From the NCBI GenBank assembly GCA_020796225.1, contig CM036758.1:64573774-64637773 (forward strand): 64,000 nucleotides of DNA. Reading direction: 5' to 3'. Each line of letters opens with the position of its first letter. Within the stretch, counting starts at the first letter, position 1. This document shows positions 37,895 through 50,340 of the stretch, one piece after another. Below the pieces are notes generated by a model that worked only from the letters and a program-made list of their open reading frames with translations, did no database searches and was not told the DNA's origin. A program made the position numbers and the translations under genes. Origin of the DNA: Arion vulgaris (taxonomy: Eukaryota; Mollusca; Gastropoda; Stylommatophora; Arionidae).

Positions 37895-38122
37895 GGGGGG
37901 ATCCAGAAGCACTTGAGCTTTCAGCTCTTCGGCTCGGTGCCGTGGACATTGTAGCACTTCGGTTCGGTGCCGTGGACATTGTAGCCCTTCGGTTCGGTGC
38001 CACGAACACCGTAAATCTGGAGAACCTGTGGCTTTTCTGCCAGCCCGCGGAATTTAACGGCACTCACAGGGGCTTGTCACCGTCGTCCAACGGGCTACAA
38101 ACACGCTGGGCAGGCGGGCGCC
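37895..38122 (-). mobile_element. tRNA-derived SINE, family A, with an extra module
   Basis: Head near 38122 on the minus strand, B box complement ggaatttaac near 38050. The cttcggttcggtgcc module, normally present twice, is present three times (37926, 37957, 37988), two copies reading gtggacattgtag. A tail: T/G-rich at 37890-37900. Confidence 0.85.
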
Positions 38123-38166
38123 TTTGTTATCTAAGTGCTAGGGCTCTTTGTGGAAGACTGTCTTGT

Positions 38167-38793
38167 AGTAACCATGTCCGAACCATGTGGTAACCATGTC
38201 CGAAACATGTGGTAACCATGTGGTAACCATGTCCGAACCATGTGGTAACCATGTCCGAACCATGTGGTAACCATGTCCGAACCGTGTGGTAACCATGTCC
38301 GAACCATGTGGTAACCATGTCTGAACCATGTGGTAACCATGTCCGAAACATGTGGTAACCATGTCCGAACCATGTGGTAACCATGTCCGAACCATGTGGT
38401 AACCATGTCCAAACCATGTGGTAACCATGTCCGAACCATGTGGTAACCATGTCCGAACCATGTGGTAACCATGTCCGAACCATGTGGTAACCATGTCTGA
38501 ACCATGTGGTAACCATGTCCAAACCATGTGGTAACTATGTCCGAACCATGTGGTAACCATGTCCGAACCATGTGGTAACCATGTCCGAACCATGTGGTAA
38601 CCATGTCCGAACCATGTGATAACCATGTCCGAACCATGTGGTAACCATGCCCGAACCATGTGGTAACCATGTCCAAACCATGTGGTAACCATGTCCGAAC
38701 CATGTGGTAACCATGTCCGAACCATGTGGTAACCATGTCTGAACCATGTGGTAACCATGTCCGAACCATGTGATAACCATGTCCGAACCATGT
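38167..38793. repeat. Minisatellite, 22-bp unit, ~28 copies
   Basis: Units of ccatgtggtaaccatgtccg plus aa, nearly identical, with sporadic C/T changes. All three minus-strand frames stay open because 22 is not a multiple of three. This is not a protein gene. Confidence 0.98.
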
Positions 38794-38826
38794 CGTTGAT
38801 ATTCCATGAGGTATTTAAGGGAATAA

Positions 38827-38919
38827 GATATCAGGCGTGTAGTTTACTGTATCCAAAAGCACTAGATGGACGATATCAGGTGTGTAGTTTACTGTAACCA
38901 ACAGCACGAGATGGACAAT
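38827..38919. repeat. Direct duplication, ~45-bp unit, two copies
   Basis: gatatcagg[ct]gtgtagttt and ctgta[ta]cca…agatggac occur twice, between the 22-bp and 28-bp arrays. Confidence 0.85.
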
Positions 38920-38969
38920 ATTTTAACATCACATCGGTTGCATTTACTTCCAAGTGATTCCTCTGGTAA

Positions 38970-41900
38970 CCACATGGATGGCAGAGAAACACCTGTACTA
39001 CATGGATGGCAGAGAAACACCTGTACTACATGGATGGCAGAGAAAAAACCTGTACTACATGGATGGCAGGGAAAACCTGTACTACATGGATGGCAGGACA
39101 AACCTGTACTACATGGATAGCAGGGAAAAAAATGTACTACATGGATGGCAGGGAAAAACCTGTACTACATGGATGGCAGAAAAAAACCTGTACTACATGG
39201 ATGGCAGAGAAACACCTGTACTACATGGATGGCAGAGAAAAAACCTGTACTACATGGATGGCAGAGAAAAACCTGTACTATATGGATGGCAGGAAAACCT
39301 GTACTACATGGATGGCAGGAAAACCTGTACTACATCGATGGCAGGGAAAAACCTGTTCTACATGGATGGCAGGAAAAAACCTATACTACATGGACGGCAG
39401 GGAAAAATATGTATTACATGGATGGCAGGGAAAAACCTGTACTACATGTATGGCAGAGAAAAACCTGTACTACATGGATGGCAGGGAAAAACCTGTACTA
39501 TATGGATGGCAGGGAAAAACCGGTACCACATGGATGGCAGGAAAAAACCTGTACTACATGGATGGCAGGGAAAAATCTGTATTACATGGATGGCAGGGAA
39601 AAACCTGTACTACATGGATGGCAGGGAAAAAAATGTACTACATGGATGGCAGGGAAAAACCTGTACTACATGGATGGCAGAAAAAAACCTGTACTACATG
39701 GATGGCAGAGAAACACCTGTACTACATGGATGGCAGAGAAAAAACCTGTACTACATGGATGGCAGAGAAAAACCTGTACTATATGGATGGCAGGAAAAAC
39801 CTGTACTACATGGATGGCAGGAAAACCTGTACTACATCGATGGCAGGGAAAAACCTGTTCTACATGGATGGCAGGAAAAAACCTATACTACATGGACGGC
39901 AGGGAAAAATATGTATTACATGGATGGCAGGGAAAAACCTGTACTACATGTATGGCAGAGAAAAACCTGTACTACATGGATGGCAGGGAAAAACCTGTAC
40001 TATATGGATGGCAGGGAAAAACCGGTACCACATGGATGGCAGGAAAAAACCTGTACTACATGGATGGCAGGGAAAAATCTGTATTACATGGATGGCAGGG
40101 AAAAACCTGTACTACATGTATGGCAGGGAAAAACCTGTACTACATGGATGGCAGGGAAAACCTGTACTACATGGATGGCAGGGAAAAACCTGTACTACAT
40201 GGATGGCAGGAAAAAAACCTGTACTACATGGATGGCAGGGAAAAATCTGTACTACATGGATGGCAGGGAAACACCTGTACTACATGGATGGCAGCAAAAC
40301 CTGTACTACATGGATGGCAGAGATAAAACCTGTACTACATGGATGGCAGAGAAACCTGTACTACATGGATAGCAAGAAAGAACCTGTTACATGGATGACA
40401 GAGAAACACATACATGGATGGAGAAACTGTCTACATAGATGGCAGGTAACCTGTACTACATGGATGGCAGGGAACCTGTACTACATGGATGGCAGGAAAA
40501 CCTGTACAAATGGACATCAGAAACCTGTACTCATGGCGGAACCTTACTAAATGGACATCAGGATAAACCTGTACTACATGGATGCAGGAAACCGGTACTC
40601 ATGGATGGCTAGAAAGCCCTGCTCTATGGATGGAGAAACCTGTACTACATGGATGGTCAGAAACCTGTCCTACTGGATGCAAGAAACCTGTATACATGGA
40701 TGGCAGAGAAACCTGTACTACATGGATGGCAGAGTAAAACCTGTACTCATGGACGGCAAGCAAAAAACCTGACTACATGGATGCAGGAACCTGTCTTATT
40801 GGATGGCAGAAAAACATGTACTACATGGATTGGCAGATACCTTCTACATGGATGGCAGAGTAAAACTTTTACTTCATGGATCAGAGAAACTGTACTACAT
40901 GGATAGCAGAGAAACCTGATCCATGATGGCAGAAACCTGTACTACATGGATGGAGAGATAAACCTGTCTACATGGATGCTAGGAATAACCTGTACTACAG
41001 GGATGGCAGAATTCTGTACTACATGGATGGTAGAACAACTTATAATGGATGGAAGGGTAAACCTGTACTACATGGATATGGAAAACCTGTGCACATGGAT
41101 GGCAGGAAACCTGACTACATGGACGGAAGAAAAACTTACTCATAGAGACAGTAAAACCGGGTACTACATGCACACAGAAAACCTGTACTTCGTGGACGGC
41201 AGAAAACACACCGTACTAATGGACGCAGAAAACAGTCTACTGGATGGAGAAAACCTGTACACTGGATGGCAGAGAAACCTGTACTACATGGATGGCAGGA
41301 AACTTACTACATGGATGGCTAGAAAAACCTGTACACATGCACAAAAAAAAACCTGTACTAACATGGAGGGAGTAAAAACCTGTACTATATGGACGGCAAA
41401 GAAAAACCTGTACTACATAGATGACAGGTAAAAACCTTATACTGGATGACAGGAAAACCTGACTACATGGTGGTGAAAACCTGTACATACATGGATGGAG
41501 AAAAATCTAGTACAATGGATGGCAGAAACACCTGTACTACATGGATGGCAGAGAAACCTTACTACATGGATGGAGAGAAAAACCTGTACTCATGGTGCAG
41601 AGAAAACCATACTAATGGATAGCAAGAAAAGAACCTATACTACATGGATGACAGAAACACCTGTACTACATGGATGGCAGAAAAACCGACTCATAGTGGA
41701 GGTAAACCTGTACTCATGGATGGCAGGAAACCTGTACTACATGGATGGAGGAAAACCTGTACTAAAATGGATCAGAAAACCTGTACTATGGATGCAGAAA
41801 ACCCTGTACTAAATGGACATCAGGAAACCTGTCACATGGATGGCAGACAAACCGTACTACATGGATGCAGAAAACTGGCTACATGGATGAGAGGAAAACC

Positions 41901-44105
41901 TGCACTACATGGATGGAGAAAACCTGTACTAATGGATGGCAAGAAACCTGTAACTACATGGATGGCGAGAGAAAAAACCTGTTCACTACATGGATGCAGA
42001 GTCAAAACCTGTACTATTGGACGCAAGAAAACCTGTACTACATGGATTGCAGGGAAAACCTGTATTACATGGATGGAGAAAAAATTACTACATGGATGGC
42101 AGAAAACCTGTACTACATGGATGGCAGAAAAACTTTTACTACATGGAGGGCTGGGGAAACCTTACACATGGATGAGAAAACCTGTACTAATGGATAGCAG
42201 AGAAACCGTACTACATGGATGAGAAACCTGTACTACATGGATGGCAGCCTGTACTACATTGGATGACAGGAAAACCTATACTACGAGGATGGCAGAATAA
42301 TCTGTACCATGGATGGTAGGAACAACCGATTTACATGGATGGAAGGATAAACCTGTACACATGGATGGCAGAAAACCGCTACTACATGGATGCGAGAAAA
42401 CCACACACACAAAAAAAAACCGTACTACGGGATGCATGAAAAACCTGCTACATGGACGGCAAAAAAACCCTTACTACATAGATGACATGTAAAAACCGTA
42501 CTAATGCACATAAGAAAAAACCTGTACTGTACGGCAGAAACCTTACTAATGGACGGTGTGGAAACCTGCATCATGGATGGCAGGAAAATCTGTACTACAT
42601 GGATGGCAGAGAAACCTGTACACATGGATGGCGGGAAAAGCTGGTCTACATGGATGAGAGAAAACCTGTACACATGGATGGAGAAAACCTGTACTACATG
42701 GATGGCAGAGAAACCTCTACTACATGATAGGAGAGAAACCTGTACTCATCAGGCAGGCTAAAACCGACTACATGGATGGCAGGAAACGCCTTTACTACGT
42801 GGATGGCAGGAAACCTGTACTATGGATGGCAGGAAAATTTGTACTACATGGATGGCAGAGAAACCTGTACTACAGGGATGGCAGGGAAACCTGTACTACC
42901 TGGACGCAGGAAACCTGCACTACATGGATGGCAGAAAACCTGTGACTAATGGATGGCAGAGAAACCTGGTAACATGGATACAGAGTAAACCTGTACTACA
43001 TGGACGGCAAGACAAACATGTATACCATGGATGGCAGGAAACCTGTATTACATGGATGCAGAAAACATGTACTACATGATGGCAGGAAACCTGTAACTGG
43101 ATGGCAGAAAACCTTTATACCATGGATGGCAGAAAACCTTGACTACATGGATGGCAGAGAAACCTGTACTACATGGATAGCAGAGAAAAACCTATACATG
43201 GATGCAGGAAAACCACACATGGATGGCAGAGAAAACCTGTACTAATGGATGACAGGAAACCTATACTACAGGGATGGCAGAATAATCTGTACTACATGGA
43301 TGGTGGAACAACCTTATTCATGGATGGAAGGATAAACCTGAAACTACATGGATGGCAGGAAAACCTGTACTACATGGATGACAGGGAAAACCAGTACTAC
43401 ATGCAAAAACCTGTATCATGGATGGCAGAGAAAAACCTGTACTACATGGACGGCAAGAAAAACCTGTACTACATAGATGACAGAGAAAACCTGTACTACA
43501 TGCATAAAAGAAAAACCTGTACTACGTGGACGGCAGGAAAAACCTGTACTAAATGGACGGCAGGAAAAACCTGTACTACATGGATGGCAGAGAAAAATCT
43601 GTACTACATGGATGGCAGGAAAAACCTGTACTACATGGATGACAGGAAAAACCTGTACTACATGATGAGAGGAAAACCTGTACTACATGGATGACAGGAA
43701 AAACCTGTACTACATGGATGGCAGAGAAAACCTTACTACATGATAGCAGAGAAAAACCTGTACTACATGGATGGCAGGGTAAAACCTGTACTACATGGAT
43801 GGCGGGGAAAACCCTTTACTACGTGGATGGCAGGAAAAACCTGTACTACATGGATGTAAGGGAAAAACTTGTACTACATGGATGGCAGGAAAAACCTTAC
43901 TACATGGATGGCAGGAGAAAACCTGTACTACATGGATGGCAGGAAAAACCTGTACTACATGGATGGCAGGAAAAACCTGTACTACCTGGAGGCAGGGAAA
44001 AACCTGCACTACATGGATGGCAGGAAAAACCTGTACTACATGGACGGAAAGAAAAACTGCACTACATGGATGGCAGGGAAAAACCTGCACTACACGGAAG
44101 ACAGA
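38970..44105. repeat. 5.1 kb minisatellite, ~28-bp unit, ~185 copies
   Basis: Units contain cctgtactacatggatggca plus g[ag]gaaaa. The left part (to about 40380) is regular and contains a roughly 501-bp higher-order block present twice (39121-39621 and 39622-40122) with almost no difference. The middle (40380-43330) has many 1-4 base dropouts. The right part (43400-44105) is regular again with tggcaggaaaaa-type units. Frames of 393-514 codons (Tyr-Met-Asp-Gly, Leu-His-Gly-Trp) are artefacts of a stop-poor repeat. Confidence 0.98.
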
Positions 44106-44189
44106 AAACAGAAATGATATACTGAAATGAAGCGACTTTTAATTGTTGAGAAACTTCATGTGTAACACAAAACGAGTCATACAATTACT

Positions 44190-44635
44190 ATTGACATTTT
44201 GGTGTCTCTGTTGCGCGGAGGTAAGGTATGCTACTCTCGTTAGAAAGGGAATCGGTTCGTTCCTGCATGGAGCGATCGACTTTTTTCTCCAGAGTTTTCT
44301 AATCTTAATGTCGATGAGATCGAGTTCCTAGTCCTATCGGAGACGAACGATGAAGCGTTGGTAAAGTATTCAAATTGAGCACGTAATATAACTTTTGGCA
44401 TCTAACATTCGATAAAAGTAAGTTACAACGGTCGAGGCACGGGCAAAACCCATTAACGATTTTTACCAAATAGTTTTTGTTGTTACCATCTGAACAATGA
44501 CACTGGGACTGCGCTGGGAGCTACATAGCTCATGCAGTGCCTCTGAGATCTTTCTGTCTAGTAAAGAGATAGGAGTATGCAAGATTATTCCCCGAAGGGC
44601 AATAATGACAGCCCTATCAATCAAATCGATCAACT
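44190..44635 (+). mobile_element. tRNA-derived SINE, family C
   Basis: B-box-like TCGGTTCGTTCC near 44251, then tcgagttcctagtcctatcg near 44320, tcaaattgagcacgtaa near 44371, gagatctttctgtctagtaa near 44548, and ends in caatcaaatcgatcaa. Slightly diverged from 56385-56790. Confidence 0.75.
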
Positions 44636-44693
44636 TACTATTACTACAGCTTACTGACATCAACTTACTATTGCTACAGTTACCGACTGACCA
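44636..44693. repeat. 28-30-bp direct duplication
   Basis: tcaacttactatt[ag]ctacag occurs twice, at 44631 and 44661, at the SINE tail. Confidence 0.8.
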
Positions 44694-44919
44694 ATTGACC
44701 GTAGAAGAATCGCTCAAGGTACATTTATCAAGTCACATTTTGATATTTAGCGGAGAGATGATTTGACTGGATATTGATTGAACACAATATTGCAAAACGA
44801 TCTGTGACGAAAGGAATTAATTGAAGTAATCTGAGTGACAACAAACTAGCAGTATTCTACGTATGTCAGCTAGACTTAACTTAGCTTCTGTTACTGGCTT
44901 GATATTGATGTAGTCCGAC

Positions 44920-45035
44920 TGTTGGAATTCGAACTACAACTGAGATCTTCCTGTGTAAGAAGTCGGAACACACATGTTAATCACTAAATGAAATGATAAT
45001 GGTCAAACAATCAATCAATCAATTTATCAATCAGA
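44920..45035 (+). mobile_element. SINE family C, 3' end only
   Basis: ctgagatcttcctgtgtaag, cacatgttaatcac, aatgataatggtc and a caatcaatcaatcaat tail; 5' part missing. Confidence 0.75.
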
Positions 45036-45460
45036 AATGTTCCGCCTCATGCTCTCCCAAGATCTCAAACGAGCTTGACTCAATTGCGACGTAATATCGG
45101 GCCTTCTTCTCGATGGACATATTTAAAATGTTTAGACCCTTTGTCAAACATATCCACAGCATTGAAACTAGTCATATTCTTTCTTTTTTCTACCGCTCTG
45201 AAGCATGACAACAACAGTTGTTCTCACTTTTCGTTCTGCATGATGTTCAAGTTCTATTGTCTCAGATGAAATCAAAATGGCTCAGAATCAATTATCAATG
45301 TTCCTTAAGTAACACGAACGGTGCCATAAGCGCATGAAAATACAGGGACAAACAATATTCCGAGACCCTTTGTATCCACTTCAATGCCTGTTCTATATTC
45401 TTGACATCTACTTCTCATTGCAACATACACTCTTCTCCTCTATCAGTTGTTACTAGTGAT
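45036..45460. other. Spacer, nothing recognised
   Basis: No feature identified, apart from weak similarity of the last 80 bases to LINE tails. Confidence 0.4.
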
Positions 45461-45461
45461 T

Positions 45462-45672
45462 GGTTAGTGACGTCTGTAGCTCAAGCGTGTGACTATTCAC
45501 AAACAGCGTGCCTGGTTCAACCACGGTGAGCAGGTTTGAACAAATTCTTTCCCTGATTTTGAAAAGTAAAATAGACCTCAACATTCAAAGCTGGCAACTA
45601 CTGAACGTATATGGTACCTGAAAATCAGCGACTCGGTTTACTTGGTTATGCTACAGTCCTGTAAAGAATGAT
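45462..45672 (+). mobile_element. tRNA-derived SINE, family B
   Basis: gacgtctgtagctcaagcg (A box) at 45468 and GCCTGGTTCAACCAC (B box) near 45511, then gtaaaatagacctcaacatt, ggcaactactgaacgta, and gcgactcggtttact, ending at cagtcctgtaaag. Confidence 0.8.
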
Positions 45673-45679
45673 AATAAAC

Positions 45680-45960
45680 CTTCGTAATTACACAGGCCTG
45701 CAAGTAATTTCTCATCCGCTCTATCTGGGCACTCGCTCTCCTCCATGGAACTGAGACGATATTTCCTGCTCTCTCAGCAAAGTTCGTTTCAGAAGTCTCT
45801 CAGGTCGATCTCTTTCTGAACCTTTTCACCAATGCTCTTGGATATTCTTGACATCCTCAGGTGTGCCCAACATATCTCATATGATGAAAGGGTATTGCAT
45901 CATTGAATTTCACTAGTGGTTGACAGACATTTCTCTGACTCATAACTCTGATTTCCATAA
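45680..45960 (-). pseudogene. LINE tail fragment, degraded
   Basis: Nucleotide-level copy of 27880-28165: ctcctccatggaactgaga, tctcagcaaagttcgtttcag, and tggttgacagacatttctctg. It carries many short dropouts, so no frame is open. Confidence 0.75.
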
Positions 45961-46169
45961 TATTATATCATGACATGGACAGAAAAAGAACAAATGCCTC
46001 TGTTCGCAAAGCTGATATTAAAGAGTTGTTATTTAAGAGCATAACATGAAATTTAATATTTCGTACACATCAAACGACTGAGTGCCTAGAAGGATGACTT
46101 AAAGGAATGTTCCTGAAGAAGAAGAGATGGAAGACCAAAGCACGATGGAAAGATGTCATGACGATCTCA

Positions 46170-46340
46170 TCTTATCTCTCAGACCGCTTTTAATTCAGGG
46201 GGAAGGTCTGACGCCTGGTATTGCCTTTTCTCAGTACCGCTTTCAAACAGGCGGAAGGTCATGACGCCTGGTATTGCGCTTCTTCTCTGTACGCCCTAAT
46301 TCAGTGGAAGTTATGACGCTTATTGCCTCGACTGATTTGC
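46170..46340. repeat. ~70-bp segment in three tandem copies
   Basis: ggaaggt(ca)tgacgcctggtattgc occurs at about 46200 and 46255, and a shortened ggaagttatgacgcttattgcc at 46305. A related single stretch is at 2369-2387. Confidence 0.75.
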
Positions 46341-46399
46341 TAGACATATTACTCTTTACGTGTCCTTCAAGCAAATAGCCCTTCAATGCATTGAAACTT

Positions 46400-48000
46400 A
46401 GATCTTCAGTGTGATCGTTGCAGAACCTGTTGTCCTTTAAATTTTCGACAGAGTGGCTTAGGAAACGATTCTCTATCGGTTTCCTGCCTTTGTGAGCTGT
46501 TCAGTGCATCTATGATCACACTCTTAAGATCATTAGTGCCGTAAATTAGGCCTGGGTCTACGCCAAAGAACTTAGCTGCTCTAGCGTGACTGAGTGAGGT
46601 CGCCCCTAGAAACATTCTCAACCCTTCTAGGTATCACGAACTGTCACCTTTCTTGTATTTATTGCTCTTTTACAATCATTTTTCAACGTATATTTGGGCT
46701 TTATGATCTTCGCCAAAGAGTATGTCTACAATATGAGCTCTTTCTGACTATATGAGGTATTTCCAGATTAGGAACATTCTCGGTCATTGGAAACGCATGT
46801 GTTTTGTCAAACAAACGATCATATGTTGGCGGTATGCTTAGACTGTATACGATCTGAGCCATGGTGATTGGACGTCAGCTTACTCTGTGTAGGATGATCG
46901 GCGTCCGAAAAGTATTGCCCTTAGCCAATGTTTGCGTTTGTACCAATCAAGCCTTTACATTATCGGCCTTACTTTTCTATCCATGGTGAGTTTGTTCCTG
47001 AGTAGGAGTATTCTCAGCCGTTTCGGGGTGCGTGTCGGCACTTGGCAATTTGCAAAGGTTTACTTTGCATTTTCTCTGTCCCCGGAAAAAAATGGACTGT
47101 GGATGCGCACAGATATTCTAGACAGTTGTTTCAATCGGCGCTAGCAACGCAACTGCAAGTTTACGTTCGCCAACATCACCTACCTCAGTTCTTCCAGGGA
47201 AGATAGTTATTAATGCAACAGTACCGTGCCTGGTTGTCCCAGGGAGGGCAGTTTCGTAAGGCGCTATAACGCAACTTTATGATTTGCGCTCGCCAACTTT
47301 ACCCAATAGGTTTCTCTGCAATTGGTCTCTTGTACGGAGTTTACCTCAATCTTCCCATGTGTCGTTACGATGCGTTACAGTGTTCGCTTAACTTTGGTAA
47401 CTGCCCCATGGTGTTTATCGTGTTTCTCCCCGTGCTCACATTTACCGTGCATCGAGACTGTCATGACATGCAGCTCTCGACTCGGGCTCAGGTATCCGAG
47501 TTTCGTCAATGTGGGCCCACGTCTCTGCTCTTGATGCACATCTCATCCTTTCATGCTCATTGGTACGGCCATCCCCATCGACCGGGAAGCTGATAATTGT
47601 GGTGCGACTGTTGACTTGTTTCACTTCGTGCTTATGGACTCTTGCCACGTAGGTGGCAATTTTGGTGTGGTCATTTACTCGGGGAGTTAGCACTCATTCG
47701 CTGACGACTCGTGCACTGCTGTTTTCTTACGTTTGTGCAAACATTTGAGGAATTTTTCATCGGACATCAGTCAGGAGATGATTGCATTTTGTTCAGGAAT
47801 TTTTGTACCTGCATTGCTTTTCCTGCTTGTACTACTACCATTACCTGTAGCTCTCCCTCGATCCCTACCAGCTTAGCCAGACCGAAACCAGTGTCTGTTA
47901 CCAGGGTCACCACGAGGAGGTGAGGTAGGATATTGATTAGTGTCCGCTTACTAATCCTTGCGCGGCGTTGTCCCCATGCACCTTTGACCACATTGACGAT
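46400..48000 (-). repeat. Dispersed repeat family D, copy 2
   Basis: Blocks collinear with 4080-5390. The lower end (46406-46621) adds a 71-codon minus-strand frame (FLGATSLSHARAAKFFGVDP…, then a Ser/Arg/Lys-containing end) not present in the other copies. Near 46720 the minus strand translates as YSLAKIIKPKYTLKND, reminiscent of the start of LINE or gag-like ORFs in molluscs, but I cannot confirm a family. No intact frame. Confidence 0.55.
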
Positions 48001-48094
48001 CTGAGAATGACTGCTGCTGACGCCGGTCAACTTGCACAGAATAGAGAGTTTTTCAAGACTGCTGTCATGAAAGCCAAGTTCCGGAAGGGACAAT

Positions 48095-49430
48095 CTACTT
48101 GATGATGATGACATAAAAATCAATAACACTAAAACTAAAATAACGAATATAGGAAGAAAACATAATAAACGAAACATCCATGTAAATGGCACTAAAATCA
48201 ACGAAGAGCAAGTATTCAAAAACTTAGGAAGTATGTTCACAGAAGGTGGAAGACTAGATAGACAGATAAAGGATAGAGTGCAAAAATAGCAAATGCTGTA
48301 ACCTACCAGCTAGCCCCATTGTTAAGGCACCCAAATATCTCACTGACAGCTAAGCAACAGATGATCAACAGCATTTTCATAACTACTTTGTGTTACGAGA
48401 AGCAAACATGGAAAATGAGCAAAGCAAAGTCGAACAATAACTACATGTGAAATGCGATGCTAACGAAAAGTTAACAACAACAGACGAGAAGATAGTCACC
48501 AACATCAACATACGAAAGAAAGTTATCACAGAACCTTGCTTGAATTACATTGAGAAACAACGTGACCAACATCAACATAAGAAAGAAAGTTATCACAGAA
48601 CCTTGCTTGAATTACATTGAGAAACAACTACCAACATTAACATAAGAAAGAAAGTTATCACAGAACCTTGCTTGAATTACATTGAGAAACAAAGTCACCA
48701 ACATCAACATAAGAAAGAAAGTTATCACAGAACCTTGTTTGAATTACATTGAGAAACAAAGTCACCAACATCAACATAAGAAAGAAAGTTATCACAGAAC
48801 CTTGTTTGAATTACATTGAGAAACAAAGTCACCAACATCAACATAGAAAGAAAGTTATCACAGAACCTTGTCTTGAATTACATTGAGAAACAAAGTCACC
48901 AACATCAACATACGAAAGAAAGTTATCACAGAACCTTGCTTGAATTACATTGAGAAACAAAGTCACCAACATCAACATAAGAAAGAAAGTTATCACAGAA
49001 CCTTGCTTGAATTACATTGAGAAACAAAGTCACCAACATCAACATAAGAAAGAAAGTTATCACAGAACCTTGTTTGAATTACATTGAGAAACAAAGTCAC
49101 CAACATCAACATAAGAAAGAAAGTTATCACAGAACCTTGTTTGAATTACATTGAGAAACAAAGTCACCAACATCAACATAAGAAAGAAAGTTATCACAGA
49201 ACCTTGCTTGAATTACATTGAGAAACAAAGAATGAAGTGGTTTGTCCGCTTAAAAAGGATGCAACCAAATCCCACAGTATACAGTCTTCTACAATAGAAC
49301 ATCAGGAAAGAAGGCGATAGGAAGACCACGAAAAAGATGTTTAGATGGAATAGCAGAATCCTGTCAAAAAGCAAATGTAATCATCGCCCAAGCCACTAGA
49401 GCATAACAAGACAAAAACATAAATCCACGC
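48095..49430 (+). pseudogene. LINE C-terminal region, expanded by a minisatellite
   Basis: Translation reads DDIKINNTKTKITNI near 48105, NEEQVFKNLGSMFTEGGRLD near 48200-48255 (the F.xLGS block), a frame change near 48285, TCEMRC near 48445, then NINIRKKVITEPCLNYIEKQ, which is repeated as a 67-bp array. After the array it resumes with RMKWFVRLKRMQPNPTVY near 49230 and a basic tail. Same family as 60415-60865. Confidence 0.85.
48497..49229. repeat. Minisatellite, 67-bp unit, 11 copies, from LINE coding
   Basis: Units contain caccaacatcaacataagaa, agttatcacagaaccttg[ct]t and gaattacattgagaaacaaa. The unit is an exact piece of the LINE frame in which it sits. Two early copies are shortened, and C/T variants of 'cttg[ct]ttgaatt' cluster in neighbouring units. 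Confidence 0.97.
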
Positions 49431-49436
49431 CACTAG

Positions 49437-49880
49437 GTAATAACCCGGTAACTGTGTGACGACACTGTGTAACAACCCGGTAACTGTGTGACGTGTACAA
49501 CTTGAACTGTAACAACCCGGTAACTGTATGACGGCACTGTGTAACAACCCGGTAACTGTGCGACACTGTGTAACACCCGGTAACTGATGACGACACTGTG
49601 TAACAACCCGGTAACTGTATGACGACACTGTGTAACAACCCGGTAACTGTATGACGACACTGTGTAACAACCCGGTAACTGTGACGACACTGTGTAACAA
49701 CCCGGTAACTGTGACGACACTGTGTAACAACCCGGTAACTGTATGACGGCACGTAACAACCGGAACTGTAGACATGTGTAACAACCCGGTAACTGTATGA
49801 CGACACTGTGTAACAACCCGGTAACTGTATGACGACACGTGCCGTAACTGTATGACGACTGTAAAAGGTAACTGTATGAC
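49437..49880. repeat. Minisatellite, ~32-bp unit, ~14 copies
   Basis: Units contain gtaacaacccggtaactgta and tgacgacact. Several units have short losses (tgtgcgacac, cacgtgccg), and the right end decays. Confidence 0.95.
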
Positions 49881-49944
49881 AACTAAAGAAGAAAAATGTA
49901 GACCAAAAGTAATTAAAGCAACATAGAAATAACGTATTCCCCCA

Positions 49945-50340
49945 TGAGGTCATTTACCTTGTAGTGGGGTGGGGGCTTGCGTACCTCAATGACCGTAGAG
50001 GTATGCCGGTAGGGCTACCCAAGCCGGACAGGTCAAAGTAGAGCGGACAGACTACATTGCACCGCCTGATCCTCCAGGTTGGGGGTTGACCAAAGGACTA
50101 ACTACTCATCCATTTTAAAAAAGTACGCAGTTACAGAAACCAAGAAGAAGAGGCCGACCTAAACAGAACTGGAGACGAAGTCTTCTTGAGGAGTGCTCGA
50201 CTGTCTGGAGACCATAAAGAGAACAGCTAGAGACCGAGAAAGTGGCGAACAACTGTTGAGACCGTCAAAAGTGGCGAACAACTGTTGAGACCGAGAAAAG
50301 TGGCGAACAACTGTTGAGACCCTATGCTCCATAATGAGCG
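49945..50340 (+). pseudogene. LINE remnant with basic tail
   Basis: From 50140 the translation reads KPRRRGRPKQNWRRSLLEEC, a typical LINE C-terminal basic tail, followed by a triplicated block gtggcgaacaactgttgaga (50240-50320) and PYAP. The 5' part (ggtatgccggtagggctacc, ggttgggggttgacc at 50000-50095) resembles LINE untranslated sequence. Endonuclease and RT are absent. Confidence 0.65.

Noticed and set aside
38131..38791. Minus-strand frames of 212-217 codons (His-Gly-Ser-Asp-Met-Val repeats)
   Set aside because: Frame-independent translation of the 22-bp array.
38954..40550. Overlapping frames of 393-514 codons with Tyr-Met-Asp-Gly repeats
   Set aside because: All three frames of the 28-bp minisatellite are open with the same peptide words; no start context, no non-repeat domain.
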